Part shown: one piece after another, positions 37,118-52,638 of the stretch
Layout of the letters: the number at the start of each line of letters is the position of its first letter
How positions within the stretch are numbered: the stretch's first letter is position 1
Assembly: GCA_022835595.1 (NCBI GenBank)
Contig: BQUP01000006.1
Coordinates: 124,001 to 188,000 of the forward strand
DNA length: 64,000 nucleotides
Direction of reading: 5' to 3'
Source: Cystobasidium ongulense
Lineage: Eukaryota; Basidiomycota; Cystobasidiomycetes; Cystobasidiales; Cystobasidiaceae
Program-made: the position numbers and the translations under genes
Notes under the pieces: model-generated
Told to the model about the DNA's origin: nothing
Seen by the model: only the letters and a program-made list of their open reading frames with translations
The model's database searches: none

Positions 37118-38013
37118 CTAGTCCTTGCGGAACTCGACCCGCTCCACCTTGACTTCGCCCTCCATCAATTGGTATACATAAGTCACTACATTGTTGCCTT
37201 GAATGTCCATGAGCGCAAAGCTGGGTGTCGTGCTGTTGATACTGTCTGGGTCTGCTTGGAGTTTGGCCTGCTGCTGCTGCCGCTTTGTTTCGGCTTCGGT
37301 ACTAGCACCTTCCTGCACATTCTCCTTGTCATCATCGGCTCCTGGACCACTCTCGCCTTTTGCCGTGGCAGCCGAGTTGCCCAGCTTGCTAAAAGTGAAA
37401 GCACCTGTTGCGCTGCCTGGGTTGATAAAAAAACGGCCTTCGAACTCGAATGCTTCGAACTTGTGCGTGGCGCCGGAGACCAGTATGTCGACGTCCAGCT
37501 TGCGTGCGACCGCGGAGAGGGCCTCGGTGTCACCAAGCGGCACTACTTGATGTCCGTGTATGATTCCTATCCGCAGAGGACCGTGTGTGATGATCTGCGA
37601 TGGCGGCGCGGTGGGCAGCTTCAACACATGCAATGACCAGGATGGATGGGTCATGGTCGCATCAGCATGGTCGATGGAATGACAATCTCTTCCATATATG
37701 TTCTCACATCGTCCCAGTCGCCTCGTGCAGCTCGCACATCGCCATTGCATATCCCTCTGAGCCACTCCAGCGTCTCGCCGTCGCATACATTGCCCGTCAA
37801 GAGGACTTGCTGGATCTTGCCTGGGACGAGCAGCTTCTTGAACTTGAAGGGAAGGTCGTGCGAGCGGATGGGAATGTGCAGGTCACCAATGACCAGAACA
37901 AGCACTGTGAGAGCGGAGTGGGTGGACAGACGCGTTGAGGTAGTCGCATTGATGGAGCATATCATCAGAATCGTGAACGAGCACAATGCAGTACAATTGC
38001 CTCGCTCACCCAT
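37118..38013 (-). CDS. VPS29: Retromer subunit VPS29
   Basis: Retromer cargo-recognition subunit with a metallophosphoesterase-like fold, acting in endosome-to-Golgi transport. Exons on the minus strand: 38010..38013, 37708..37904, 37118..37618; 233 aa. The first exon carries only four coding bases (ATGG), and splicing gives MVLVLVIGDLHIP. Family motifs: GDLHIP, FKKLLVPGKIQ, LTGN, RGDWD, IGIIHGHQVVP, DVDILVSGATHKFEAFE, FINPGSATGAF, LMDIQGNNVVTYVYQL and VKVERVEF at the end. Between the GSATGAF strand and PSFALMD there is an extra stretch of about 55 residues, acidic then Gln/Lys-rich, absent from yeast and animal VPS29 as I know them. It falls in a surface loop and keeps the frame, with no GT/AG pair that clearly removes it. 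Confidence 0.96.
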
Positions 38014-38427
38014 AGTGCCGCTGGACAGGCAGGTCGCCTACTTCTCGTCGAGTCGAGTCGTCACAAACTTGCCGAGTGCGATTGATGGCGGGTGGTGTGT
38101 TGTCCAAGATGTGATCCATCCATTTCATGGGAGTCGCAGTGGCCCCGAGCACGTGAGCAAGCGATGTCGGCACATCCAACTACAAACCACATTTCAAACT
38201 GTCACACCCCACGGAGCTGCAAGCCAGCCCAGTGAAGATATACTTCACTCTTCTAGGCCTGTTCTGCTCAGCTTCACTCCATGTCCCGAGCTCAGCGAGC
38301 TGAAAAGGTGATATAACGATGCTTCAAGAACAGGACAGACTGAGATTAAACTAGAGTAGTACAACATCACGACTTATTTTGAATATCGAACATAAAGGCT
38401 ACTGATAATATGATGATAGACATAATC
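38014..38427. other. VPS29 upstream / SMC2 3' region
   Basis: Holds the VPS29 promoter and the SMC2 3' UTR. No gene seen in 414 bp. Confidence 0.5.
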
Positions 38428-41400
38428 TTAATGTGCTACCACAGGTGCGCCGCCTATCCCAAGGGTACTCCTGCCACTTTTACCACTTGATGTTGTTGCG
38501 CTTGTATTGCCAGCTTCGCGATACATTTCGGCAGTGGTAGGGTTCGTCGACCTCTGTGCCGTTCGCTCACAAATAGAAGTACCGTCCCTGAAGCGCGTCC
38601 TGAAGAGAACGTTTGCATTTGTGAACAAGCCTTCTTTAAGTGAGACGACGATGAACTGAGAGCCATGGAAGCGTGTTCGGAACAGGTGTCCAATATGTTG
38701 AGTGTGTGAAAGATCCAAGGCAGCGTCCACTTCATCTAGAATGTACATTGGTGCCGGTTTGAATTGCAGCAACGACATGATGAGCGAGAGAGCAATGAGC
38801 GATCTGGACAAGGGTTAGTATTGTAACCAAGATCAGCGGGGGTTCACAATGTGGTATCGATCCAGTAGACAACAGACTCACCTCTGGCCGCCCGATAATT
38901 CAGTCAAAGACTGTTTCCATACATTCCCAAGCCGAACCTTCACTTCAAGACCTTGTGTAATGTCCTGACCATCTGGAGGCTGAAGTTTTGCAAAATTGCC
39001 AGGAAGCAGTTCACCAAAGATGCCACCGAAATCGCCATCCACTTTTTCCCAAGTTTTGGTGAGGGCCTCCTTCTTGTATTCGTCCAGCTTGACTATCGTT
39101 TCTTCAATCTTCCGCTTGTCCTTCTCAACTTGAGTATACATCTTAAGCAATTCCTTTTCTTGTTTTTCGACCTGATCAATCATAACCATGACTTTCGGAT
39201 TGAGCTTCTTGCTTCTACCCTTCTGACGCTCGGACAGATCCTCGCACGTCGTCCGTGCTGCCGCCATATCATGCTGCGAGAAGTCGTAAGGCGTACCGGT
39301 TTTGCCGAAAGAAGGACTGTCTTCTTCAATCCACGTATACTTGTTCTGGTAGTTGACAAGATTCTGCTTAATCTTTTTGTTCTCTGCGTCCATCCTCTCC
39401 AAATCATGCACAAGCTTCTTTTCCTCCACATCCAGGTCAGCAGTATCCTTCTCTTTGCGCTTGCGAGCCTTATCGAGCTCATCCAATTCTCGAGCGAAAG
39501 CTGACAAGATCTTTGTCTCTTCGCGCAGCTCGCCTTCGACTGAATCGTGTAGGCTCTGCAGACTGTCAATTGACGCCTGTAATGAAGAGTGCTCCTTTTT
39601 ACTGCGCTGAACAGCTTTGGCGGCCTCGGTAACCTCGGCTTGAGTGGTTTCGAGATCCTTGTCCATTTGCTCAAGCTCAAGCTGAACGGTCTGCAATCTC
39701 TTCTGTACAGACTTGACGGCTGTCGTCTGTTTGGAGAGATCCGCTTTCTTCTTGCTAATATCCTTTTTGAGCTCATCCAATTTGCCTTCGCGATTATTCT
39801 TGAACTCGTTCATTTCCTTCTCGAGTCGCTTGCACTCCTGCTCGGCTTCTTTCTGTTGCTGCTTAGAGGTGGTGATGCTTGTCTGGAGGGTTTTGATTTG
39901 CTCCTTCAAAGCCTCAACTTCTGCTATGATCCGTGTCGTGTTGCTCTCTTTGACCCGCTCTTCTAGTAAAGTGACTTCGTGTGACTTCAAGTCAAGTTCC
40001 CTTCTTGCCTCCTTGTAACGAGTCATACGGTCTTTCACTAGTTCCCACTCTCGCTCGGCTTGATCTAAAATCCGCTTCGACTGGTTGAGTTCATCCTCGA
40101 CAGCTTTCAACTCTTGTACCTTAACGAGAATGCCACTGGTACTAGGTTTGCTGCCGCCACTGAGAGTTCCCGAAGGATCATATACATCTCCATCTAGTGT
40201 CACACTCTTCATCTTGATGTTTGCGTGGAAAGTGACACGCTTAGCAGTCTCGGCATCGGGGCACACCAGCACATTTCCAAAAACGTACTCCATCGCTTTA
40301 GACACATCGTCAGCGTAGCCGACGAGCGACAGAGCCAAATCAGCACTATGATTTGACACTTGTTTGACTGTTGCTATCCGCTCTGCTGAAGCCCGGAAAG
40401 CTTGGATCTGGTTTAAGGGGATCATGGTCACGCGCTTCGTGAGTCGTCCGTTCTCGAGGAGTTGAGATCCGACCTTTTCGTTCTCGACGACGACCTGTTT
40501 ACAAGCGGCATTTATCAGCCGACCTGTTGACTATCATAATACAAGCCTACTCACATTGTATAAACGCCCGCCTGCGCAGACCTCGAGAGCTGTCGAGTAC
40601 TTGTAGTTGTCTGGCACGATGTTGATGAGACTGGCAACCAGACCTTTAACCTTTGTCTTATCGAAATCGCGGCTTGGCATAGAGTAGTTGAAATCCAAGC
40701 TTGCAAGCCTGCTCTTCAAGGTATCTCGCTTTTCGAGTAGTTCTCGTACAGCTCTGCCGGCACTTTCACGCTTGTCTCGTAGATTTGTCTCACGACTTTC
40801 GTCCCAGTCCAGATTGCCTAATTCGGCACTTAGACGTTGTACGAGCTCTTTCGCCTTCTGCAACTCTTTCGTAAGTCCAGTATCCTCCGATTGAGCTTTC
40901 TTGGCTCGCGGCTCTTTCTCTTTCAGTTCCCGCTGGAGATGGTCGATTCTGGCCTTCGCTTGCTCCGCTTCTGTAGCAGACGTGGACGCTTTGTTTCGAG
41001 CATTTGCAATCTGTCCCATATAGCCTGTAGAGACTGAATCGGCGTCATTTGAAGATGATGAGAGACCGGTTATCAGAGTTTGGAGCAAATTTTCCGTCTG
41101 CTTGAGGGCAAGCGTCGAATTGTCATAGTTGCCCTTGATAGATGCTAATTCTTCAGTTGCTTTCGTAAGAGACTTTTTCTTTTCTTCTCTCTGACCTTCG
41201 AGCTAAGAACAGGATTTTATGTCAGATCATGATGCAAACAATTTTGCGTAATCTCAAACTTACTTCTTTAACAGCTGCTTCAGTATCCGCTACACGCTTT
41301 TCGTCCTCCGCTATAGTCTGTTTCTTTAGGTCAAGCTGTGTTTTGGTCTTCGTCAAGTCTTTCGCCAATTCTTTCAGCTTAGTATCGAGTGTTTGGACTT

Positions 41401-42816
41401 TTCCACCTTTCTGCATTTCTTTGTCACGTCGGCGAGTGATTTCCTCAACTTCTTTCTCAATACGCTTTAGTTCTTCTTGTATTCTCTTAGCGGACTTTCT
41501 GCCTTCAGCAATCTGATCATGCTTCCCTTGTATTGTCTCTCCAGCTCTTTCTACTCTATAGACAGGGCAATAATGGATCAGTTGTGCCTTTGCGGGCTTT
41601 GGCGTACAATAATTAACCTACTTCGACTTGAGAGCCAGCCATTCGTGCGCTACGACTAAACGAGATAACCGCTCGAATTCACTTTGAGCTTTCTGATACT
41701 CGAGGTATGACCTTTTCTCTTCGCGCAATCTGTTCAACTTGGGGGTGATCTCCTCTTTTAACAGCTACAAATGCACGTTACTTAGTCAGCTGACGGCTCT
41801 TAAGACGGAAGGAAGCATGTCTTGCTTACAGCCTGGATCTCTTCAATCTTCTTCTCCTTCTTCGCCATTGTCTTGACTGCCTTGTCTTTTTTATCTTCGA
41901 ACATGCTCGTGCCTGCTGCTTCTTCGATCATTCCAAGTATCTCAGCCGGCTTCATATTGAGCACTTTGGTAATCTTGCCCTGCATGATAAGGAAATTGGG
42001 ATTGTTTATGTTGAGCTGAACAGACTGGAAGAGGTTTTGTACCGCATTTTGAGTTGCTCGGTGACCACAGATTAGGTATTTTGATACGCCACCCATTGCG
42101 ACCTAGTCGTTTGCGAGATCTTCAGCAGGAAGGCAGAAGGAGACATACACATAAGAGACATACCTGTCGGGTGACTGTGACTTGCTTGTAAGTTTCAAAT
42201 CCCACGGGTGCTTTTTCGCGGTCTGAATTGTCAAACACTATTGTAACAGACGCCTTGGTGACACCTGCTTGACCGCGCTTGTAAATTAGATCCTGAAGAT
42301 TGGCAGCTCTGACCTGTGCAATGGAAAGAATGTATCAGTGCAAAGTTTGGCTTACAATGCCACGGCGAACATGTTCACCTACTGCTTGCAGATTTGTGAT
42401 TCCCAAAACAAAGCAAATGGCGTCGAGAATGTTAGATTTGCCCGAACCATTCTGTACAAGAGCTGTATTTAGCTCGTGTCTCTCTGTGCTAGTAAAGGTA
42501 TACAGCTCCACGAACCAGTCCAGTACTGCGTAGTTTGAGATTGACAATTGTCAGCTTGCTGCTTCCTGGGTCAGCAACAGGGTCGCGTGCTTCGGCAGAC
42601 TCACATTGCATTGAACGACTTGTCCCACCCCGAGATGCTCGTCCGAACGGCTGCAGTGTGCTTTGTCAGCTCACCAACGAGCTCCTGCTCTCCTCATGCT
42701 GTGCTCACGATAGGACTTGAAGCCGTCCAGGATGAGCTCCTCGATACGCACTGTGCAAGCAAGCGTGTCAGCTCTGCAGCAGCAGCACAAACACGCAACC
42801 AGCGCAGCGACCCACT
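38428..42816 (-). CDS. SMC2: Condensin subunit SMC2
   Basis: ATPase of the condensin complex; compacts mitotic chromosomes. Twelve exons on the minus strand: 42816..42816,42709..42750,42605..42650,42516..42525,42383..42451,42164..42313,41830..42102,41622..41764,41264..41555,40555..41202,38882..40494,38428..38803. The phases close to 1220 aa. The start codon appears split: exon 1 supplies A and exon 2 supplies TG, giving [14 protein letters not shown], exactly the family start. Exon 4 is a 10-nt microexon coding the TGL of GLNGSGKSN (Walker A, Lys38). Then come coiled coil, the hinge (about 520-680, with GRLYN and [11 protein letters not shown]-like text), a second coiled coil, the signature LSGGQ at 1091-1095 and Walker [12 protein letters not shown] near 1119. 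The [15 protein letters not shown] end distinguishes SMC2 from SMC1, SMC3 and SMC4. Confidence 0.96.
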
Positions 42817-43259
42817 CTTGAGCGATGCCTGCACGCGACTGACGCGCGTTCTTGCAAGCCTACTGTAGTGTGTCGATGGTGTTGAGCAGGAAGATGGCGT
42901 TGTTTACAGTACAGGTCGGCCAGCAGCAACGTGATCGGGCCGGAAAGAAGCAGCAGTGGAAAGGCAGAGATGAGTGTAGCATGAGGAGCAAGCTTTACGA
43001 CATATGACATATTATTCTACAGTGCAGAAGGTCTCTATGTTTCGCGGTACAAGTAAAAGCACAAGCTAATTGGCAACAACGGATACTGCAGGGTGCGTGA
43101 GAGAAAAAGACATTCAACAATACCCAAGTACGGCTTTGCTACACAGACGGAGATGAAGCGGAGGATTGGCAGTCGATAAGAGAGAAGCTGATTTTGCGCT
43201 GCAAAGAGCTGCAACACCGTCCTTATGGCCCTGCGCGAGCCATAGCGAAAAGGACATAT
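42817..43259. other. SMC2 upstream / SNF1 3' region
   Basis: Contains the SMC2 5' UTR. Its last coding-strand bases before the split start codon read CTCAAGA followed by a GTGGGT donor. No separate gene seen. Confidence 0.5.
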
Positions 43260-46617
<3,358 letters not shown>

Positions 46618-47088
46618 TGCTATTGTATGATTCTCGCCAGCTTGGTGCGCTTTTGCTGCGTGGATGCTGTAGTAGTTGATGTGCGTACGGAAGAGAGCTG
46701 GAGAGGATCACGACTGGAGGGTCAGCAAACTGGGCGATGGAAAAAGCAGGAAAGCTGGTCCGTGATGCACATTCGCTTCAATGTATTATAGGGCATCAGG
46801 ACGTGATCCGCTTACTTTGCAGCCTCTTTGGCATTATATTGCAGGCGTGTCCGGCAGACAGCTTTCATGCGCAAGTCTTACCCCACCAGACAAAGTACGA
46901 AACAAGTTCTAATTTCAAGAGTATATGCAGATATTGCTCTATAGATACATATGGTATAACGATGATGATATGCAATTTACATACGGACGGGCCCAAATAG
47001 CAAAATTACATGTGACCGGATGATGCGAATAACAAGTTGTGTATGCGGATTTCGTTAATCGATGGAAATCCTGAAGACCCCGACTCAA
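46618..47088. other. SNF1 upstream / TBC gene 3' region
   Basis: Holds the SNF1 promoter and the 3' UTR of the TBC gene. No gene seen in 471 bp. Confidence 0.5.
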
Positions 47089-49442
47089 TCAGTACGAATT
47101 TCCCCTCTCTTTCTCTTGCTGCTGAAACTCAAGTTTCCACTTTGCAAGAAGACCTGTAACATCCTTCCTTATGAGCATCTTCCCAATCCATCGTACGAAG
47201 GCATCTTCATCCTCAGGAACGAAGAAGCTGGAGAGCATGCTTAATATAGTCTCAAAGTCGGCAGATGGCTTTGTGATGTGAGGTGCGAGTGCCCAGATAA
47301 CCGCTGCTGAAGTTAGAATGAGAACATCCTTTCCGCCATAGAGGAAGAGATCCCAGATCCGAAGCTGAGTACTAAAGGGGAGTACGTTGACGAATAATGT
47401 AATGTACCACTTGGTAGCGAAGGAAGTGACAGATATGTAATTTTTATCCTACCATGGTGATGTCAGTACAATTCGAAATTACTCGGATTGAGTGCAACAA
47501 TTAGAAACGTACAAATACTTCAGCTACATTGGGCATAAGCAGCTTGACCAACTCTTCTTGCGCATGAAGGCACTCGAGCATACCAGGAAAGCCCGGCATG
47601 AAGATCGTGTGAAGATCATACGAATCATGCAGGTATACCATGGCGGCATAGACTTTCTATGACCATTCGAGAAAGAAGTCACTTGTCATAAATCAACCCT
47701 GTACAATCAGAAAGGAGAGCTCTACATACCTCTGGTAGCATGTAGCACAGGAACGTAGCGGCCAAACTGCCCATGCCCTGGCAATACCCACAGTCTGGGC
47801 AGTACAAAGCAAAAGCATGCAACACATTGAAGAGGGCCCGCTGACTGATACCAAAGGACGTTTTAAACTTTGTCGCAAGAATCAACAGATGAGCACTCAC
47901 CCTAGGCCGTATCGAGTGTGAAAGTAAAGATGCCCTGATATAGTACGCGGGACATCGAGATCAATCTGTACATCATGCTCGCATGGCTCGAGTATCAACT
48001 CCTGCATACAATAGGGGCGTCAGCAGTGCGTAAATCCAAACCAACAGGCTGGTATGACGCACGTAGAACCGCCGTTCCAGGATGGCCTGCTCGGGGCCTT
48101 TCTTCGTCTTGTCCATCATTCTTATGCACAGTGCCTCCCAAGCCGCCAATCTCCATCTATCCGGTATGCCCTTCCGGATTCTTCGACTCAACTTGTCTTC
48201 GCTGTTCTTCATCTCATCGCTAAACATCCAGGCAGCCACATTGCCACCTGCGTCTTTTCTCGCAGGCACAAGCATCTCGTCGTACCATTTCAACATACGT
48301 ATAGGTTCTTTTTGTCCGTTTACTGACTGCGCGAGGGGTCTACCAGACAATGAGTGCAAGGAAGACAGAGATGTAGATGCAGACATGGCGTTGCTGTCAG
48401 GTGGCTGTAATGACGCTCTCGGTGAGTTGTTGCGGGTGTTACCTGGTGATGGGTGAGCTGAGCCAGCAGGCAGGCTGATGTAGGGTGATGGTAGAGAATC
48501 GGCTTTCGATCTTGCTTTCGGGTTCGATTTGGCCTTGAGTGGTGCTCTAGGTAGCTCCAGGCATCGCTCTTTTGCGAGAAGCACCAAACGACCGCTTGTA
48601 GTGGTAAGGTAGGCCGGCGTAAAGAAGCCATAGCGATCCACTTTTTGTAAGAACTCTAGCTCTGCTTCCTCCTCTTGGGGTGCCTTGGTACTCGCCGCTC
48701 TAGAAGCTGCTGAAACTTTCCGACTTCTGTCCGAGGGAACGCTGGGTCGACGATCTTTAACTTCATTCACAGAGAGGAAGCTTGTCGAAGCGCCTTCGCT
48801 TCTTCGCCTTGAGATTGATGTAGGCGTGTCGGACATACGGTCGGTGGAAGATGATGGACCCCAGCTAGCAGCTAAAATCGGGTCCAGATAGCCACTGATT
48901 GAAGCTTGCGTGCGCCTTTCTCGGGTTAACTCAACGCCCTCTACAAATCCGTCTCCTGGTATCCCGCCTATTTCATCAATTCGAGCGTAGGTCTTCTGCA
49001 CAAGCAGTGAATCCGATGCGATGTGATCTTCCTTAGGTGGCTCTAGATTTGAAGGAGGAGCGGCTCCCTTGGCAGTGATACTTGTAGAAGTAGCCGGTGA
49101 AGGTGAAGGCGTGACGTGCATGGCAATGGTGTTTGGAAAGGACAGCGAAGGTGGAGCAGTGACACGCACAGATGGAAACGTGTTCCCGCCAGTATCTGAA
49201 GGTCGCACCGGTTTGCTGAAATTCGTATGTCCGTTAAGAGGCTCCTGGGTATCTGCATTGTCCTGCCGCCGCCGCTTTCCCCGGCTCGCAGGAGGGTACA
49301 GAGCATTCTCGTCGATTGAAGCCCTGCTATACTGGCTGCCAGCTAAAGAAAGGCTGCTGCTATTCGGCTGTAAAGTTGCCTGACCATTGCCAGTGTGAGG
49401 AGTATAGTCTTCCAGTGTGTTGCTACTGCCGCTCGCGTACAT
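47089..49442 (-). CDS. TBC-domain Rab GTPase-activating protein
   Basis: Stimulates GTP hydrolysis on a Rab protein in membrane traffic. Exons on the minus strand: 48063..49442, 47901..48001, 47730..47844, 47513..47656, 47089..47448; 699 aa with all phases closed. Residues 1-370 are disordered, Ser/Pro-rich, with a short basic motif (SRGKRRR). The TBC domain begins near 385: IRMLKWYDEM, then SRRIRKGIPDRWRLAAWEAL, the catalytic-Arg motif IDLDVPRTISGH (the usual IxxDxxR), YCPDCGYCQGMG with the catalytic Gln finger, and IWDLFLYGGKDVLILTSAAVIW. A short C-terminal helix follows. Both catalytic fingers (Arg and Gln) are present, so it should be active. Which Rab it acts on cannot be told from sequence. 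Its start faces uL16m across a 394-bp divergent promoter. Confidence 0.92.
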
Positions 49443-49836
49443 GATGGGGAGTACGGTGGTCAGTCCTGCCAGTCACGATGCTAAGAGCAGATGGTGTCCA
49501 AGCTAGATTGTGTCCGAACGCATGCGTTATTGCTCTTCGTTGACGCCTGCCTCGAGCCACAATCTTGCAAGCCGTGCGCTATAGTCCCGTCGAAGAGCGA
49601 GACCGAGACCGCCAGCTGGCTGAACGCGGAGGCTGTCGCAGCTATCGTACAGGCCACATCGTATCGTTGAGCGGGTGTCAAGGCCTGAGACTGGCTGCTC
49701 ACCGCGTCTTGCCGTGTCGGTGTTGAGGCGAGCTGAAAGCCTCCAGCCATTGCTTTTTAAGAAGTCGTTCGTACAAATCATGGCTTGCTTCTCGTCGAAC
49801 TGCTGTTGACAGCACCATCACATCCAGCGAGCCACT
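49443..49836. promoter_or_regulatory. Divergent promoter, TBC gene / uL16m
   Basis: The two genes are head to head 394 bp apart. No TATA box was seen on either side. No gene was seen in the interval. Confidence 0.45.
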
Positions 49837-50761
49837 ATGCTTCTTCGAACAGCAACACAGTCACTACTGGCGTCCTCAAGTCGCGCGCGAGCCTCGCCAG
49901 CCTCTTCAAACTTCGGCGCACTCGTCGCCGCATTCTCGCAAGTCTCGCTCGGTGCTGCAGGACCATCGACGAGCTGGACGCCATCTCTATCTCTACAAGC
50001 GAGCAGTTCGCGACCGCCCTCGTACAACTTTCAGCAAACACGGACGAAGCTCACTCTTACACCTCGCCGCTCGAAATACAGAAAGGCTTTCAAGGGAAGA
50101 GTTCCTGTTCATACCGGGGGAAGCACAGCTGGCTCGACTGTAGAGCATGGAGAATACGGACTACGAGTGAAGAGCAGACCGAGCAGGCTATCTGCAAAGC
50201 AGCTTTCTTCAGCACACGAAGCGTTGAGAAGAGGCATCAAGGTCGTCAAGGGAGCCAAGGTCTATCTGCGAGTCTTTCCAGATATCCCAGTCTGCATAAA
50301 GGTCAGTCCTTGCCAATGCTGTTTGTTCTGAAGGTCTGTTCAGCGGTAGTGACGGCCATTTCTCATACTATAGGGCAACGAGACTCGTATGGGCAAAGGA
50401 AAAGGTACCTTCGAATATTGGGCATGTCGAGCTCCCATTGGAAAGGTCATTTTCGAGGTTGGAGGTGGTGGTATCGCAGAGCAGGTTGCAAAGGATGGTG
50501 AGCTGCATAGCTCCAGGACAAAGGACCTATGGCACATATCTGACACACATCTCTCTCTATTCAGCGCTCCAATTAGCAGCAGCAAAGCTTCCCGTCCAAA
50601 CGGAATTCATCACTCGCCAAAGTCTTCCAAGATTAGGTAACCTAGTCGTGCCAGAGCACAACAAGCCAGCAAACCCGAGCTCGTTACCGGCGAGTAGCAA
50701 AAGCACCGTAACCGTTCCCTCAGAGGATCTTGTACAGTCTACAGAAGTACCCACAGCATAA
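49837..50761 (+). CDS. MRPL16: Mitochondrial ribosomal protein uL16m
   Basis: Large-subunit protein of the mitochondrial ribosome near the peptidyl-transferase centre. Model: join(49837..50301,50374..50497,50565..50761), 261 aa, introns 72 and 67 nt. The presequence is Ser/Arg-rich without acids ([18 protein letters not shown]). The L16/L10e core runs from [12 protein letters not shown] through [51 protein letters not shown] and [10 protein letters not shown] to [17 protein letters not shown] Ser/Pro-rich tail of about 45 residues follows. Its 3' end was later copied, in broken form, to 56.59-56.74 kb inside the small-protein array that begins 250 bp downstream. Confidence 0.96.
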
Positions 50762-51011
50762 GTGTACTGACGCAATGAGGCGTATTGGTGCATGTTGCCT
50801 CGTTGTCTGTCTGTTAACGAGGCAGGCTGATGACACTGTGTCGGAGATAAAGGTCGTACGGTAGTTTGCAACAGCTGCACCAGGCAGCATCTTTGGGCTA
50901 AAAAAACAAATCTAGGAGCTTTCTACCAATATAGAGGACAATCACATGGGTATCGTTCCACCATACTGCTCAATCAATCAATCACGAAGAATCTGTCTAC
51001 GAAGTTGGAAC

Positions 51012-51830
51012 TCATACCGCATACACCAAAATCACAGCTCCAGTATGCTCCTGCTTCTTTGTGGTCCCAAATGCCCCTTTACTCGAAACCTCGACGTACC
51101 AAAAATGGTTCGGATCTCCACCGCCAATGCTCTCGCTTCCAGTGCATCTAGCCATGTTTTCTAAGGTCGCGCCCTCTACGGGGGTTCTAGCTATGCAGGC
51201 ATCAATCAGGCTCGTAGCTTGTGAAGCTACGTCCCTCGAGGAACATGGGAGAGGATACGCCTCGGCCGCACCGCTTTCAGGCCGCCGAATTGAGGTAAAT
51301 CAGCTTCCAAGTCGACGACTGCAAAGAAGAGGTCGCAAATCATGAGCTACGTACACATAAACGGCACACTTGTGTATTGCGTCTTCGAAGACCAGTGGTC
51401 CTGACCCTGGCGCAATATTTGTGACGTTGAACAGGCTCATCTTTGAGTAGTTCGACACAGTCAGTCTGAACGTGCAGTTTCAGGGAAGCGCTGCGAATGG
51501 TATGTGTTATTGAAAACGTACGTAAACGGCATTCCCATGCACAACGTGGCCCACATTATTGCCCTGATACAACCCCTCGTAGACTCGCTTGTCCTCAAAC
51601 TCCAAGACACACATAGCTTCGCTATTGCATACCTGTGGCTGGGGCGCGGTCATTGCTAAGAGAGTAAGAGTGCTGATGTCAGTATAACCGCTTTCAAAAG
51701 GGCCTTGCTCTCAACTTACCTACGCTCCTCACTGGCAAGTAACTGACTGTGGCGCCCACATTGTCTTCTGAAAACCACTGCAAAATCGATGGTGTGCAGA
51801 ATTGGATGTGGATGAAGAAGAGAATACCGC
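51012..51830 (-). pseudogene. Six-cysteine family, copy 1 (probably decayed)
   Basis: First member of the array, tail to tail with uL16m. Exons matching those of the intact copies are visible on the minus strand at about 51720..51790, 51522..51655, 51355..51465 and 51012..51273. They carry the family marks CNSEAMC in exon 2, DCVELL at the start of exon 3, KCAVYV at its end, and LIDACI ... ENMARC ... FWYVEVSS in exon 4. The residue aligned to the start Met of copy 2 is not Met, and exon 3 does not hold one reading frame from end to end, so I call it a pseudogene. It could still be transcribed from its conserved TATA promoter at 51838-51844. A sequencing or assembly error is the alternative. 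Confidence 0.6.
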
Positions 51831-51837
51831 ATTCCAG

Positions 51838-52165
51838 ATTTATACCATTGGGTGAATAAAAGGATGCGTCCTTGCGATGGAGATGACAGGCGACCCCGGA
51901 TGGACTTTAAAAGCTGGACTTCGACCGCCTAGGTGATATCCCCGGCTCCTGGCCAAAGGGAACCTATGAACGGCCAAGGAGCTATACGTTAGGCAGCCAT
52001 TGGACTCCTAGGCCGTGAAAACGGAAATAGTGGTCGGAAACGACGCTTTACGGACAGATAGCGATTCGATGCCAAGTTACGTAAATCGCTATACTTCCAT
52101 CGAAAGGGGAGTCCTTCAAAGGTGGAATACTTCCTGCGGAAGTCGGCATCATGGTGTTTCGTAGA
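51838..52165 (-). promoter_or_regulatory. Conserved upstream module of copy 1
   Basis: TATAAAT (minus strand) at 51838-51844, then about 320 bp clearly alignable with the modules of copies 2-5. Shared blocks include CCAAAGGGAAC, GGAGCTATACGTTAGGCAGCC, GGAAACGACGCT..ACGGAC and TGCGGAAGTCGGCATCATGG (plus-strand order). The inverted repeat TAGCGAT (52069-52075) / ATCGCTA (52085-52091) is present, here with a nine-base stem. Confidence 0.6.
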
Positions 52166-52638
52166 GGCATGCCTGGATCAAGGGGTCAAGGGAGCATTGA
52201 TCGTGCTTCAGCGTAGCTTGTGCGAGCTCTCGCCTGTGGCTCGCTGGTTTCAGACTCTGCTCAAGTGAGCAACTCGTGGGTCTTATTTCCCGTGCAATGT
52301 AGAATACGCAAGGGGCGTGTAGGAGTCTGCGATTATGCATATAAGCAGATTCTGATCGATTGTACATCTATATATGCCATTGAATCGCTGACGCCAACGA
52401 GTGCCTCAAGAGTTGTACTTCACAGCACATATAGTTCTATTGCACAGAGATGTTGCTCACTACATTGCTTCTTAATATGCCCTAGCAATGAGTCAAGTTG
52501 TCACCGAGGATGAATAGAAAGTTCGTTTGACATGAGCTGTGGTTGCTGCTCCAGGCAGCGTTTGCGAACAATAGAGTAAGGTCTTCAAGCTCAGATGTAT
52601 ACAGACAGGGCAAGGGCTTCGACAATAAATTCGCTCGA

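Noticed and set aside
39353-40318. Long plus-strand open frames opposite SMC2
   Set aside because: They are antisense shadows of the coiled-coil coding strand; the minus strand has the SMC2 motifs and consistent splicing.
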